Shown piece after piece: positions 7,541-15,010 of a stretch of DNA of 64,000 nt (positions within the stretch are counted from its first letter, which is position 1; every line of letters begins with the position of its first letter). The stretch is taken from assembly GCA_964470375.1 (NCBI GenBank), contig CAYYCP010000005.1:1-64000 (forward strand), written 5' to 3'. Both the position numbers and the translations under genes were made by a program. The stretch is from CAYNQK01 sp964470375. GTDB lineage: Bacteria > Spirochaetota > Spirochaetia > Treponematales > JBGSOB01. Under the pieces are notes generated by a model, which was not told the DNA's origin, searched no databases, and saw nothing but the letters and a program-made list of their open reading frames with translations.

Positions 7541-9745
7541 ATGTCAAGATACGATCGCTACGAACCCGATGCTCTGGCAATATTGATCGCCGCCCAGAAG
7601 CTCGTGGCGGCCGAGGAACGCGAGGAGTGCTGTATTCTGGATCTGGCCAGGGCGGCCCTGAGCGCTGCTCCGGCGGCCATGGGAGCCATCCTGAATTCCG
7701 AGGGCCTCTCTCCAGATAGCGCCGCTATAGCTGGGATACGCTCGCGCCTGGACCGGGCTATGGATCCCGATAAGCCCATCCGCCTATCGACTGATCTGCG
7801 ATCCGCCCTGGAGGCCGCCGAGACGGCGGCCGGATCGGGACGGGTGGACGCTAGCAAGCTTGTACAGGCGGCCTGGCCCATGATGAAGCCACTGCTGGGA
7901 TCCTTGGTGGTGGCAAAGGCCGCCTCCCAGGCCGTGCCGGCAGACGGCCCCACCCAGGCACCAGGACAGGCATCGCCCCAGCAGGGTTCGGCTGCGGCGC
8001 CCGTCCTCTCCCCGGAGGACGCGCGCTTCCTGGCCGAGTACGGGCGCGAGATGGGACCGTCCAACTGCGCCGAGGCCTACGGCCGCGACGCGGAGATGGA
8101 TACCATCCTGTCCATCCTCCTCAAGGTCTTCAAGCCCAATCCCCTCCTCATAGGCGACCCGGGCGTGGGCAAGACGGCCATCGTGGAGGGGCTGGCCCTG
8201 CGCTTCCTGGAGGGCCGCGTCCCCGAGAAGCTCAAGGGCTACCGCATCTTTGAGCTCAGGCTGGGAGACCTGAATGCCGGCACCCAGTTCAAGGGCAGCT
8301 TCGAGGAGCGTATCAAGCGCATCTTCGACCTGGCCGAGCGCAGCGGCAAGATTATTTTTTTCATCGACGAGATCCACCTCCTGGGCGATGAGCGCTTCAC
8401 CCAGGAGCTGGGCAATCTCCTCAAGCCGCCTCTTGCGCGTGGTCTCTTCCCCGTCATCGGGGCAACCACCCAGGAGGACTACTACCGCTACCTCAATCAC
8501 AGCGAGGCCCTGACGCGTCGCTTCCAGACCGTGGAGGTCAAGGAGCCGGACGCGGAGAAGACCGGCCTGATCCTGGAGCGCCTGCGCCCGCGCTTCGAGT
8601 CCCACCACCGCCTGAGCGTTGCCCCGGACCTGACCGCCATGGCCATTGAGCTGGCGGGATCCTTCATCCACCAGCGCTTCTTCCCGGACAAGGCCATCGA
8701 CCTCATGGACCGGGCCTGCTCCAAGGCAGCCCTGGCGGGGGCTCCCTCCCTGGCGGCGGATCATCTCTACGCTGCCTTAAGCGACGTCATCGGGGTGAGG
8801 GTGACCAGGGAATCGGCCTGCCTGGACGCCAGCCTGTCCGGCCTGGAGAAGGAGTTGAGCGCCGTCATCAAGGGGCAGGATCAGGCCATCCAGGGCGTGG
8901 GGGCCACTATACGCCTCTGCAAGCGCCGTTTGGACCTGCGCACGGAGCGACCGGACGGTGTCTTCCTCTTCGCCGGTCCATCGGGCTGTGGCAAGACCGC
9001 CCTGGCCGAGGCCTTGGCCAAGGCCGTCTCAGGCAAGCGCGACGCCCTCTACCGCATCGACATGAGCGAGTACGCCGACGGCTACTCGGCCTCCCGCCTG
9101 GTGGGCTCCCCGCCTGGCTTCGTGGGCTACTCCGAGCGCCCGGCTCTGGATGTGGCCGCCGACAAGGCCGCCGGGGGGGTGGTCCTCCTGGACGAGTTCG
9201 AGAAGGCCTCCCTGGCTGTTCAGCGCATCTTCCTTCAGGTTTTCGACGAGGGCCGGGCTACCCTGGCTACGGGCAAGCCGGTGGACTTCAGCCATACCAC
9301 ATTCGTGGCGACCTGTAACGTCTTAGCCAAACCGGAAGCCGCCGTGGGCTTCGCCGTCTCGTCCGCCGCCCGGGCGGAGCGCGGGCCCATGCTGGCGGCC
9401 GTGGAGAAGCTCTTCACGCCGGAGATCCTGGGGCGCTTCGACGAGATCATCCCCTTCCGGCGCCTGGAGTTGGCCGATTGCGAGCAGATCCTGCGCGAGG
9501 TCATCGGGCCCGAGGCCGCCGCCCGCCTCAAGGAGGAGTACGGCATCGGCCTCAGCCTGGACGATGACGCGGCCGCCTTCATCGCCGAGCGCGGCTATTC
9601 CGAGGAGCTGGGCGCGCGCAATCTGAACAAGGCCTTCCAGGACCTGGTCCTCAAGCCCATCAACGAGGGCCTGCCGGGCAACCAGGGCAAGTCCCTGCGG
9701 GCGCGCCTGCGGGACGGGAGCGTCATCATCGAGAGCGGAGGTTGA
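7541..9745 (+). CDS. clpA: ClpA-like AAA+ unfoldase (two ATPase modules)
   Basis: This 734-residue protein has a degenerate Clp N-domain (about 1-125), a Pro/Gln/Ala linker, then two AAA+ modules. Module 1 has GDPGVGKT (205-212), IIFFIDE (271-277) and IGATT (306-310). Module 2 has GPSGCGKT (479-486), VVLLDE (547-552), the pore aromatic loop GFVGY (526-530) and a C-terminal D2-small domain. There is no long ClpB middle coiled coil, so it is ClpA/ClpC-like rather than a disaggregase. VGF at 602-604 lies where ClpA has its IGL loop for binding ClpP, suggesting ClpP docking. No clpP or clpS is adjacent. The next gene starts 2 nt after the stop and encodes a YbjN-like protein, a candidate partner or adaptor (inference). 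The start at 7541 is preceded by GGAAGG. Confidence 0.88.
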   Translation: MSRYDRYEPDALAILIAAQKLVAAEEREECCILDLARAALSAAPAAMGAILNSEGLSPDSAAIAGIRSRLDRAMDPDKPIRLSTDLRSALEAAETAAGSGRVDASKLVQAAWPMMKPLLGSLVVAKAASQAVPADGPTQAPGQASPQQGSAAAPVLSPEDARFLAEYGREMGPSNCAEAYGRDAEMDTILSILLKVFKPNPLLIGDPGVGKTAIVEGLALRFLEGRVPEKLKGYRIFELRLGDLNAGTQFKGSFEERIKRIFDLAERSGKIIFFIDEIHLLGDERFTQELGNLLKPPLARGLFPVIGATTQEDYYRYLNHSEALTRRFQTVEVKEPDAEKTGLILERLRPRFESHHRLSVAPDLTAMAIELAGSFIHQRFFPDKAIDLMDRACSKAALAGAPSLAADHLYAALSDVIGVRVTRESACLDASLSGLEKELSAVIKGQDQAIQGVGATIRLCKRRLDLRTERPDGVFLFAGPSGCGKTALAEALAKAVSGKRDALYRIDMSEYADGYSASRLVGSPPGFVGYSERPALDVAADKAAGGVVLLDEFEKASLAVQRIFLQVFDEGRATLATGKPVDFSHTTFVATCNVLAKPEAAVGFAVSSAARAERGPMLAAVEKLFTPEILGRFDEIIPFRRLELADCEQILREVIGPEAAARLKEEYGIGLSLDDDAAAFIAERGYSEELGARNLNKAFQDLVLKPINEGLPGNQGKSLRARLRDGSVIIESGG

Positions 9746-9747
9746 GC

Positions 9748-10314
9748 ATGGCCATCACCTATGAGGAGATCAAGGGCTACCTGGATTCCGAGGGCATCAA
9801 GTACCTGTGGGTGGAGGAGGGGGCCTACCTGGCCACCGGCTTCAACACCAGCATCTACCGCCGCGACGACGGGACGCCCAACCTGGCCATGGCCATCAAG
9901 CTGGAGGAGGACGGGGAGTACTTCAAGCTGGTGGCCCCCAAGGTCTACGTCTTCAAGGACGGGCCCACCAAGCTGGCCTTCTGGCAGACCCTGCTGATGA
10001 TCTGCTGGAAGACCAAGCTGCTGGAGTTCGAGTACGACGACAATGACGGTGAGGTGCGCTGCATAGTGGAATTCCCCATCGAGGACGGGACCCTCACCAA
10101 GCGCCAGCTCATGCGCTGCCTGCGCGGAATGGTCAGCCTGATAGAGGAGTACCATCCCGTGATCAGCAAGGCCAGGGCAGAGGGCGTCATCCAATTCAAC
10201 GATGGAACTCCGGATCCGGCGGCGAGCGCCCTTCAGGCCATGATCGAGCAGCTCCTGGCGGCCCAAAAGGCCAAGGAGACGGCTAAGCCCTCGGCTATCC
10301 GTCTGGAGGAGTGA
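9748..10314 (+). CDS. YbjN-like / type III chaperone-fold protein
   Basis: This 188-residue soluble acidic protein has a pattern typical of the YbjN/CesT-like alpha-beta fold: a first helix (TYEEIKGYLDSEGIKY), strands (LAMAIKLEEDGEYFKLVAPK, VRCIVEFPIEDG) and a late helix (TKRQLMRCLRGMVSLIEEYH). Assignment is by pattern, not by a diagnostic motif. It begins 2 nt after the clpA-like stop, so translation is probably coupled. The in-frame TTG at 9742 would overlap the upstream stop and is less likely than ATG 9748. Proteins of this fold bind other proteins, so an adaptor or substrate-chaperone role for the unfoldase is plausible but unproven. Confidence 0.65.
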   Translation: MAITYEEIKGYLDSEGIKYLWVEEGAYLATGFNTSIYRRDDGTPNLAMAIKLEEDGEYFKLVAPKVYVFKDGPTKLAFWQTLLMICWKTKLLEFEYDDNDGEVRCIVEFPIEDGTLTKRQLMRCLRGMVSLIEEYHPVISKARAEGVIQFNDGTPDPAASALQAMIEQLLAAQKAKETAKPSAIRLEE

Positions 10315-10386
10315 GGGGCGCTTTCCCGCGCTGTCCTCTTTCCCGCCCAGCGGTCTCGCGGTCTTAAGGCACTCTTTTCCAATTCC

Positions 10387-11295
10387 TCAGCGCAGGCGGG
10401 CGATCGCCTCTATCTCCACAAGGGCGCCCTTAGGAAGGGCGGCCACCTGGATTGTTGAGCGCGCGGGCATGACCCCGCTGAAGCGTTTGGCATAGACCTC
10501 GTTCACAGCTGCGAAGTCGCCCATATCGACAAGGAAGATGGTGGTTTTGACGATGGAGCGGATCGGCGCGCCCTCCGTCTCCAGAATGGCTTCGATATTA
10601 TCGAGGGCTTGCTCGGTCTGGGCCTGGGCGCCCTCGGCCAGTCGGCCGCTCTCCGGGTCCATGCCCAGCTGCCCCGAGAGGAAGACGAAGCGCCCCGTCT
10701 TCACCGCCTGGGAGTAGGGGCCGATGGGGGCCGGGGCCCTGACTGTGAGCAAGGCCTTGGGCGTGGAGCGCCGAGCCACCGCCAAGCCGCCGGCCACGAG
10801 GGCCGCCATAAAGGCTGCAATAAGAAACGCGAACTTGAGCCAGGTGATAATGGAGGCTGCGGCCGCCAGACCAGGATATTCCCCGGGGTGTACGGCGATC
10901 ATAACGGCCACGAGGATATTCTCAACATAATCGGTGGCGGCCGGGAGGAGGGGGGCCAGGATGAGGAAGCGCCAGGCTGTGTGTCCTTTGTCCATCGCCT
11001 TGATGGCCGTGCCGATGATGGCGGCCAGGGCCAGGGCGTAGACCAGGGGATAGATCGTGTCCAGAGCCTCCAGGGCGCGGTAGGCCCTTAGGCCGGGGCC
11101 GGCCTTCATGGCATCCACGAGCCCCCGGTAGGCGGGATAGTCCATATTCGGCGTCATGTCAGGTATGAGGCGCCCGGTGGCCGCTTGGAAGGGGGGCATG
11201 AGGGCGAAGACGAAGACCAGGGTCAATACGATGTAGACGCAGAAAAGGATGAGGGTCTTCTTGGACGTGGATACCTTGAAAAGCAGTCGTATCAT
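10387..11295 (-). CDS. Membrane-anchored RidA-family protein (fusion)
   Basis: The 302-residue product has two parts. Residues 1-180 hold four hydrophobic helices (about 12-34, 78-100, 106-135 and 141-172). Residues about 180-302 are a complete RidA/YjgF/YER057c domain with IGPYSQ, FLSGQLGMDP, VKTTIFLVDMGDF, PARSTIQV (catalytic-type Arg about 279) and VEIEAIA (Glu about 294). Canonical RidA is about 128 residues and hydrolyses reactive enamine/imine intermediates in the cytosol; here the active-site residues persist but are tethered to a membrane. The ATG at 11295 is chosen because TATAGT lies 6 nt upstream and longer starts would overlap the divergent gene. It is divergent from a TrmB-type regulator. 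Confidence 0.82.
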   Translation of the reverse strand: MIRLLFKVSTSKKTLILFCVYIVLTLVFVFALMPPFQAATGRLIPDMTPNMDYPAYRGLVDAMKAGPGLRAYRALEALDTIYPLVYALALAAIIGTAIKAMDKGHTAWRFLILAPLLPAATDYVENILVAVMIAVHPGEYPGLAAAASIITWLKFAFLIAAFMAALVAGGLAVARRSTPKALLTVRAPAPIGPYSQAVKTGRFVFLSGQLGMDPESGRLAEGAQAQTEQALDNIEAILETEGAPIRSIVKTTIFLVDMGDFAAVNEVYAKRFSGVMPARSTIQVAALPKGALVEIEAIARLR

Positions 11296-11301
11296 AGAAT
11301 G

Positions 11302-11330
11302 ACTATACTCCTCGCCTGCTTTGCTGGAAA
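11302..11330 (-). promoter_or_regulatory. Promoter giving a probable leaderless transcript of the membrane RidA gene
   Basis: On the minus strand: TTTCCA (11325-11330), a 17-bp spacer, TATAGT (11302-11307), then 6 nt to the ATG at 11295. A GGCGAGGAG stretch lies upstream of the -10 box, so it would not be in the mRNA. The 6-nt gap has no Shine-Dalgarno sequence. Confidence 0.5.
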
Positions 11331-11390
11331 GGGCCGGTTTGGATGCCTCGGGAGCGACCACGCAAGGCGGCGCCGGAATCCTGCCGGCGC

Positions 11391-11420
11391 TTGACGGCTC
11401 TACCACGGCGGCAGGATACT
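11391..11420 (+). promoter_or_regulatory. Promoter close to the TrmB-type regulator start
   Basis: TTGACG (11391-11396), an 18-bp spacer and GATACT (11415-11420) stand 8 nt before the ATG at 11429. GGGGTGGC in between is a poor ribosome-binding site. The arrangement suggests a leaderless or nearly leaderless mRNA, divergent from the RidA promoter. Confidence 0.4.
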
Positions 11421-11428
11421 GGGGTGGC

Positions 11429-12166
11429 ATGGACATCCAGGAATGCCTCGTGGAGACGGGCCTGACAGGTCAGGAGGCCGCCCTCTACCTTGCCCTCTGC
11501 CGCCAGGGTCAGCTGACGGGTTATGAGGCCGCCAAGGTATGCGGCATATCGCGCTCCAACGCCTACCACGCCCTCTCGGCTTTGGTGGAAAAGGGCGGAG
11601 CCTACCGCGTCGAGGGGGAGCCGGCCGCTTACGTTCCCGTCCCGCCCGTGGAGTATGTCATGAACTGCAGGCGCCGCATGGAGGGAATACTCTCCCGCCT
11701 GGAGCGCGAGCTGCCCGCGGCGCGCGAGCCCAGCGCTCCCTTCCTGACCATCCAGGGGCGCGAGCGGGTCCTGGAGAAGATGCTGGGCCTCATCCAGGGC
11801 ACCCGTCTCAGGATCTACCTCTCGATGGCCGCCGCCGAGCTGGCCCTCCTCATACCCGAGCTCGAGGCCGCGGCGGCGAGGGGGGTCAAGGTGGTGGCCG
11901 TCAGTGATGCCCCGGCTCTTCCGTCGGCATTCATCGTCTACCAGAGGCCTAAGCGCGCAGGTTTGGTGCGCCTGATAGCCGACTCACAGCACGTTTTAAC
12001 CGGCGAAATGGGACCTGAGGCGGCCATGTGTGTGTATTCACGCAACCCGGCCCTAGTTCAGCTCATCAAGGATTCGCTCACGGATGAGATGGCGCTTGCC
12101 GGCAGGGACGGCGGGGCTCCCGAGGAGAGGCGCGGCGCGGGCATGGATACCGGCCGCCCTTCCTAA
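11429..12166 (+). CDS. TrmB-family transcriptional regulator
   Basis: This 245-residue protein has an N-terminal winged helix-turn-helix of the TrmB type: LTGQEAALYLALCRQGQLTG, then the recognition region VCGISRSNAYHALSALVEKG. A short coiled coil (RRRMEGILSRLERELP) and a PLD-like effector region (RIYLSMAAAELALLIPELE, MGPEAAMCVYSR) follow, as in TrmB proteins that sense small molecules. The tail is low complexity. It is divergent from the membrane RidA gene with 133 bp between start codons, so it may control that gene and itself (inference). The start is set at the MDIQECL methionine, where homology to the HTH begins; the frame extends upstream to 11321 without evidence for translation. Confidence 0.82.
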   Translation: MDIQECLVETGLTGQEAALYLALCRQGQLTGYEAAKVCGISRSNAYHALSALVEKGGAYRVEGEPAAYVPVPPVEYVMNCRRRMEGILSRLERELPAAREPSAPFLTIQGRERVLEKMLGLIQGTRLRIYLSMAAAELALLIPELEAAAARGVKVVAVSDAPALPSAFIVYQRPKRAGLVRLIADSQHVLTGEMGPEAAMCVYSRNPALVQLIKDSLTDEMALAGRDGGAPEERRGAGMDTGRPS

Positions 12167-12188
12167 GCCTGCCGCGCGCGATTATAAT
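12160..12188 (+). promoter_or_regulatory. Promoter with perfect TATAAT for the DUF5680 gene
   Basis: TATAAT (12183-12188) follows a weak TTCCTA (12160-12165) at 17-bp spacing. The downstream ATG (12224) has a strong GAGGAGG ribosome-binding site, so this is a conventional leadered gene. Confidence 0.5.
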
Positions 12189-12223
12189 GAGGTGGCCGAG
12201 GCATTCGGCGCTGAGGAGGGGCG

Positions 12224-12754
12224 ATGGACGAGCTAGAATTGAAGCGTTTCCTGGTCAGGGCCAAGCGCAGCACCTACGCCTCCGGGGCGCCCGGGGGCCC
12301 GAGCCCCCGCAGCGGGGCCCAGGATCTGCCGTATGAGGAAGGCGCTCTGCGCTATCTAGACAGCTACTACGGCGGTATCCAGTTCCTAGGCCAGGAGACG
12401 GTCTGGCTTTCCGGCACGCCGATCTGGGGCATGAATTACTGGGGCGAGAACATCGACGCCGCTCTGGCAGCCCTCTCCTCCGGCTCCGGCCAGGCCGACC
12501 TTCAATCCAGCGAGGAGCGCGGCATGCCGCCCTTCGAGATGAGCGTCTTCCTGAAAGAGGCCCTGATGGCGGTCGGCGAGGAAGCCCCCTTCCGCGGCCC
12601 CTGGGAACTCAAACGCCGCTTTGGATCCTCAGAGGCGGCCTATCGCTGTCACTGGGCCGGCGACATCTCCGGCTTCACCGGCGAGGAGACCATCGCGGTG
12701 GACGATCGGGCCATCTACCGCCTCTTCTTCCACGGCGGGGCCATCCTCAAGTAA
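12224..12754 (+). CDS. DUF5680 domain-containing protein
   Basis: This 176-residue soluble protein matches the DUF5680 pattern: FLVRAKRSTYASG near the N-terminus, then LRYLDSYYGGIQFLGQETV, TPIWGMNYWGEN in the middle, and FTGEETIAVDDRAIYRLFFH followed by GGAIL at the end. In other bacteria the domain is often fused to an XRE-type HTH; here it stands alone. Its biochemical role is unknown. GGAGGGGCG lies just upstream of the ATG. The gene is monocistronic: 283 bp, including a candidate promoter and attenuator, separate it from the ABC-F gene. Confidence 0.8.
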   Translation: MDELELKRFLVRAKRSTYASGAPGGPSPRSGAQDLPYEEGALRYLDSYYGGIQFLGQETVWLSGTPIWGMNYWGENIDAALAALSSGSGQADLQSSEERGMPPFEMSVFLKEALMAVGEEAPFRGPWELKRRFGSSEAAYRCHWAGDISGFTGEETIAVDDRAIYRLFFHGGAILK

Positions 12755-12793
12755 TCAGCGGGCGAGTCCGCGCGGCCGCACCCTGGAGAAGGC

Positions 12794-13022
12794 TTGCCTT
12801 GGATGTTCTATGCGGTGTATCCTTTCCATGAAGGAAACGGCGTGAAGCACAGTGTGAGAATCAACTACCTACTGCGGACCCAGGGACGAGTTGGCCTCCA
12901 TAGGGGAGGTCTGTCCGCGGGGGGCGTTGGAGATTTTTGAGATCCAGTCCTTCCGCGCGGCCCTCCATGGGAGGCCGCGCTCATGATATGCCGCGTGGCC
13001 TCGGGTCACGCGGTTTTTTTTT
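12794..13022 (+). promoter_or_regulatory. Candidate attenuator leader of the ABC-F gene (promoter, leader ORF, alternative hairpins)
   Basis: A possible promoter is TTGCCT (12794-12799), 18 bp, TATCCT (12818-12823). A GTG at 12842 with AAGGA just upstream opens a 32-codon leader frame to TGA 12938-12940. A hairpin, GCGCGGCC (12956-12963) with GGCCGCGC (12973-12980), follows. Its 3' arm GGCCGCG (12973-12979) can instead pair with CGTGGCC (12994-13000), part of the terminator 5' side. The two folds are therefore mutually exclusive. The terminator abuts the ABC-F ribosome-binding site, leaving no room for another promoter, so readthrough seems required. Confidence 0.5.
12991..13022 (+). terminator. 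Intrinsic terminator 15 nt before the ABC-F start codon
   Basis: CCGCGTG (12991-12997) pairs with CACGCGG (13007-13013) around a 9-nt loop, followed by nine T residues (13014-13022). The ribosome-binding site and ATG (13038) begin immediately afterwards. The hairpin may end the DUF5680 transcript, attenuate the ABC-F gene, or both. Confidence 0.85.
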
Positions 13023-13037
13023 GCAGGGAGAGCAGAC

Positions 13038-14927
13038 ATGTCGATTATCGAATGCCGCGAACTGGGGAAGGACGTCGCGGGCAGGATCTTATTCGAGTCA
13101 GTCAGTTTCAGCGTAGACGAGGGGCAGAAGCTGGGGCTTATCGGTCCCAACGGCTGCGGCAAGACGAGCTTTCTCAGGATACTGATGGGGCTGGACGAAG
13201 ACCACTCCGGGCGCGTCCTGCGCGATCCGGCGAAGCGCCTGGCCTACCTGCCCCAGGTCCCGCGTGTGGAGGCTGGCTTGAGCGCAATGGACTACCTCCT
13301 CTCCGATGTGCTGGCCATGCGTAGACGGATGGAGGAGATGGAAGAACGCATGGCATCCGGTCGCGGCTCCGAGGCAGAAGCTCTGTTAGTAGAATACGGG
13401 AGAATCCGCGAGGAATACGAGGGCCTGGGTGGAGACGCCGCCGAGGAGAGGGTGGCGCGTTCCATGAAGAGGGCCGGCCTGGGAGCTCTCGCCGATACGC
13501 CGGCGAACAGCCTCTCGGGAGGGGAGCTCAACATTCTCTGTCTCCTCAAGGCCCTCCTGCTCCAGCCCGACCTCCTTATCCTGGACGAGCCGGGCAATCA
13601 CCTCGATCTCTGGGGCCAGGCCTGGCTGGAGGATTTCCTGTCGGGCCTGCCTATCGCCCTGATTCTAGTATCGCACAACCGCTGGCTCCTGGACCGCGTA
13701 GTGGGGCGAATCTTGTCATTCGAGGACGGCGTTCTGAGGGCCTATTCGGGCAATTACTCGGCGGCCCGCCTTGAGCGCCTGCGGCGGGCGGCCGCCCAGG
13801 GCGCCGGGTGGCAAGCCGACCGGAAGCGCGTGGAGCGCCTTGAGGCCCTGGTCAAGCGCTTCGAGATCATCGCCCGGAGCAGGCCGGATCCGGCCTGGGG
13901 GAAGCGCCTACGCGCGCGCCGAAGTCAGCTGGAGCGCGAGCGGTTGCAAGCCCGGACCAAGCCCGGCGCTGGACAGAAAGTGATGGATTTGGACTTCGGG
14001 GAAAGCCTCGCCAAGTCCACGTATGCCATGATCGTCTCCGATTACTCGAAGGCCTATGGGGAGAGGCTGCTCCTGGAGAGGACCGGTTTCGATCTTTTGC
14101 GCGGCGAGAAGGCGGCCTTGGTAGGTCCCAACGGCTGCGGTAAGACGAGCTTTCTGCGCGACTTGGTGGAGAGCAAGTCCTGGGATGCTGGTCCCCTGCG
14201 CGTGCCGGCTTCAATGAAGCTGGCTTATATTTCCCAAAACCAGGACGTATTCGAGCCCGGGCGGAGTTTGGTCGGATGCATCGAGTCGCTGGGCGCGCGG
14301 CCGGACGAGGCGCGCAAGCTTCTGCGCCGTTTCCTCTTCAATTTCGAGGATATGGAAAAGACCGTGGAATCCCTATCGGGAGGGGAGCTCAACCGCCTCC
14401 AGCTGGCCCGGGCTGTCTATCAGGGCGCCAGTCTCCTCGTACTGGACGAGCCCACCAACCACCTGGACATCCCATCGAGAGAGGCCTTGGAAGAGGCCTT
14501 GGAGGACTTCGATGGAACCGTACTCCTGGTATCCCATGACCGCTACCTCCTGGAAGCTGTAACCGATAGGGTGATCGAAATACGGGATGGCCGGTTCCGC
14601 CCCTATGAGGGCAGCTTCTCCGAATATTGGCGCGATATCGGTGCTGATAGATCACTGGCCTCCCTGTCAGCCCGAGGAGGCATGGGCGGTCGCGCGGCCA
14701 GCCTGGCCCGGGCTCGTTTGAACCCCTCAGACGGGATGTCTTCCGCGGGCGCCGGCGTGGAGCTGACCGCGAGAATAGAATCCCTTGAAAAGGATAAGGC
14801 GGCGGCGGAAAAGGCCGCCGAGGCAGCCATAGCCAGGGAGGATTTCGCGACCGGGAGACACATGGCGGCCGAGGCCGGGCGCCTGGGGCGCCTCATCGAC
14901 AAGCTCTATAGGGACTTGTGCGGATGA
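13038..14927 (+). CDS. ABC-F family ATPase (ribosome-associated translation factor type)
   Basis: This 629-residue cytosolic protein has two ABC ATPase modules and no membrane segments. Module 1 has GPNGCGKT (36-43), LSGGE and the Walker B DEPGNHLD, with Gly in place of the usual Thr. Module 2 has GPNGCGKT, LSGGELNRLQLARA and the canonical DEPTNHLD. The linker between them is basic and helical, as in the P-site interaction motif of ABC-F proteins. The C-terminus is a coiled coil (IESLEKDKAAAEKAAEAA). ABC-F proteins act on the ribosome; some protect against antibiotics, others are Uup/EttA-like housekeeping factors. Sequence alone does not say which this is, but the attenuator-like leader favours an inducible, stress-linked role. 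The ribosome-binding site GGGAGAG follows the terminator T run directly. Confidence 0.88.
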   Translation: MSIIECRELGKDVAGRILFESVSFSVDEGQKLGLIGPNGCGKTSFLRILMGLDEDHSGRVLRDPAKRLAYLPQVPRVEAGLSAMDYLLSDVLAMRRRMEEMEERMASGRGSEAEALLVEYGRIREEYEGLGGDAAEERVARSMKRAGLGALADTPANSLSGGELNILCLLKALLLQPDLLILDEPGNHLDLWGQAWLEDFLSGLPIALILVSHNRWLLDRVVGRILSFEDGVLRAYSGNYSAARLERLRRAAAQGAGWQADRKRVERLEALVKRFEIIARSRPDPAWGKRLRARRSQLERERLQARTKPGAGQKVMDLDFGESLAKSTYAMIVSDYSKAYGERLLLERTGFDLLRGEKAALVGPNGCGKTSFLRDLVESKSWDAGPLRVPASMKLAYISQNQDVFEPGRSLVGCIESLGARPDEARKLLRRFLFNFEDMEKTVESLSGGELNRLQLARAVYQGASLLVLDEPTNHLDIPSREALEEALEDFDGTVLLVSHDRYLLEAVTDRVIEIRDGRFRPYEGSFSEYWRDIGADRSLASLSARGGMGGRAASLARARLNPSDGMSSAGAGVELTARIESLEKDKAAAEKAAEAAIAREDFATGRHMAAEAGRLGRLIDKLYRDLCG

Positions 14928-14968
14928 ATTCCCCTCCGGTTGACACGGGCGAAAAAGAAGGGCCAGTA

Positions 14969-14977
14969 TGCTATATT
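14969..14977 (+). promoter_or_regulatory. Extended -10 promoter for the CsgG-like gene
   Basis: TGCTATATT is an extended -10 element (TGn plus TATATT). A TTGACA at 14940-14945 is 26 bp away, too far for a standard -35. GGAGG at 15001-15005 provides a normal ribosome-binding site for the ATG at 15011. Confidence 0.5.
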
Positions 14978-15010
14978 ATTCCTAGGAATCCCTGAACCCT
15001 GGAGGATCTC

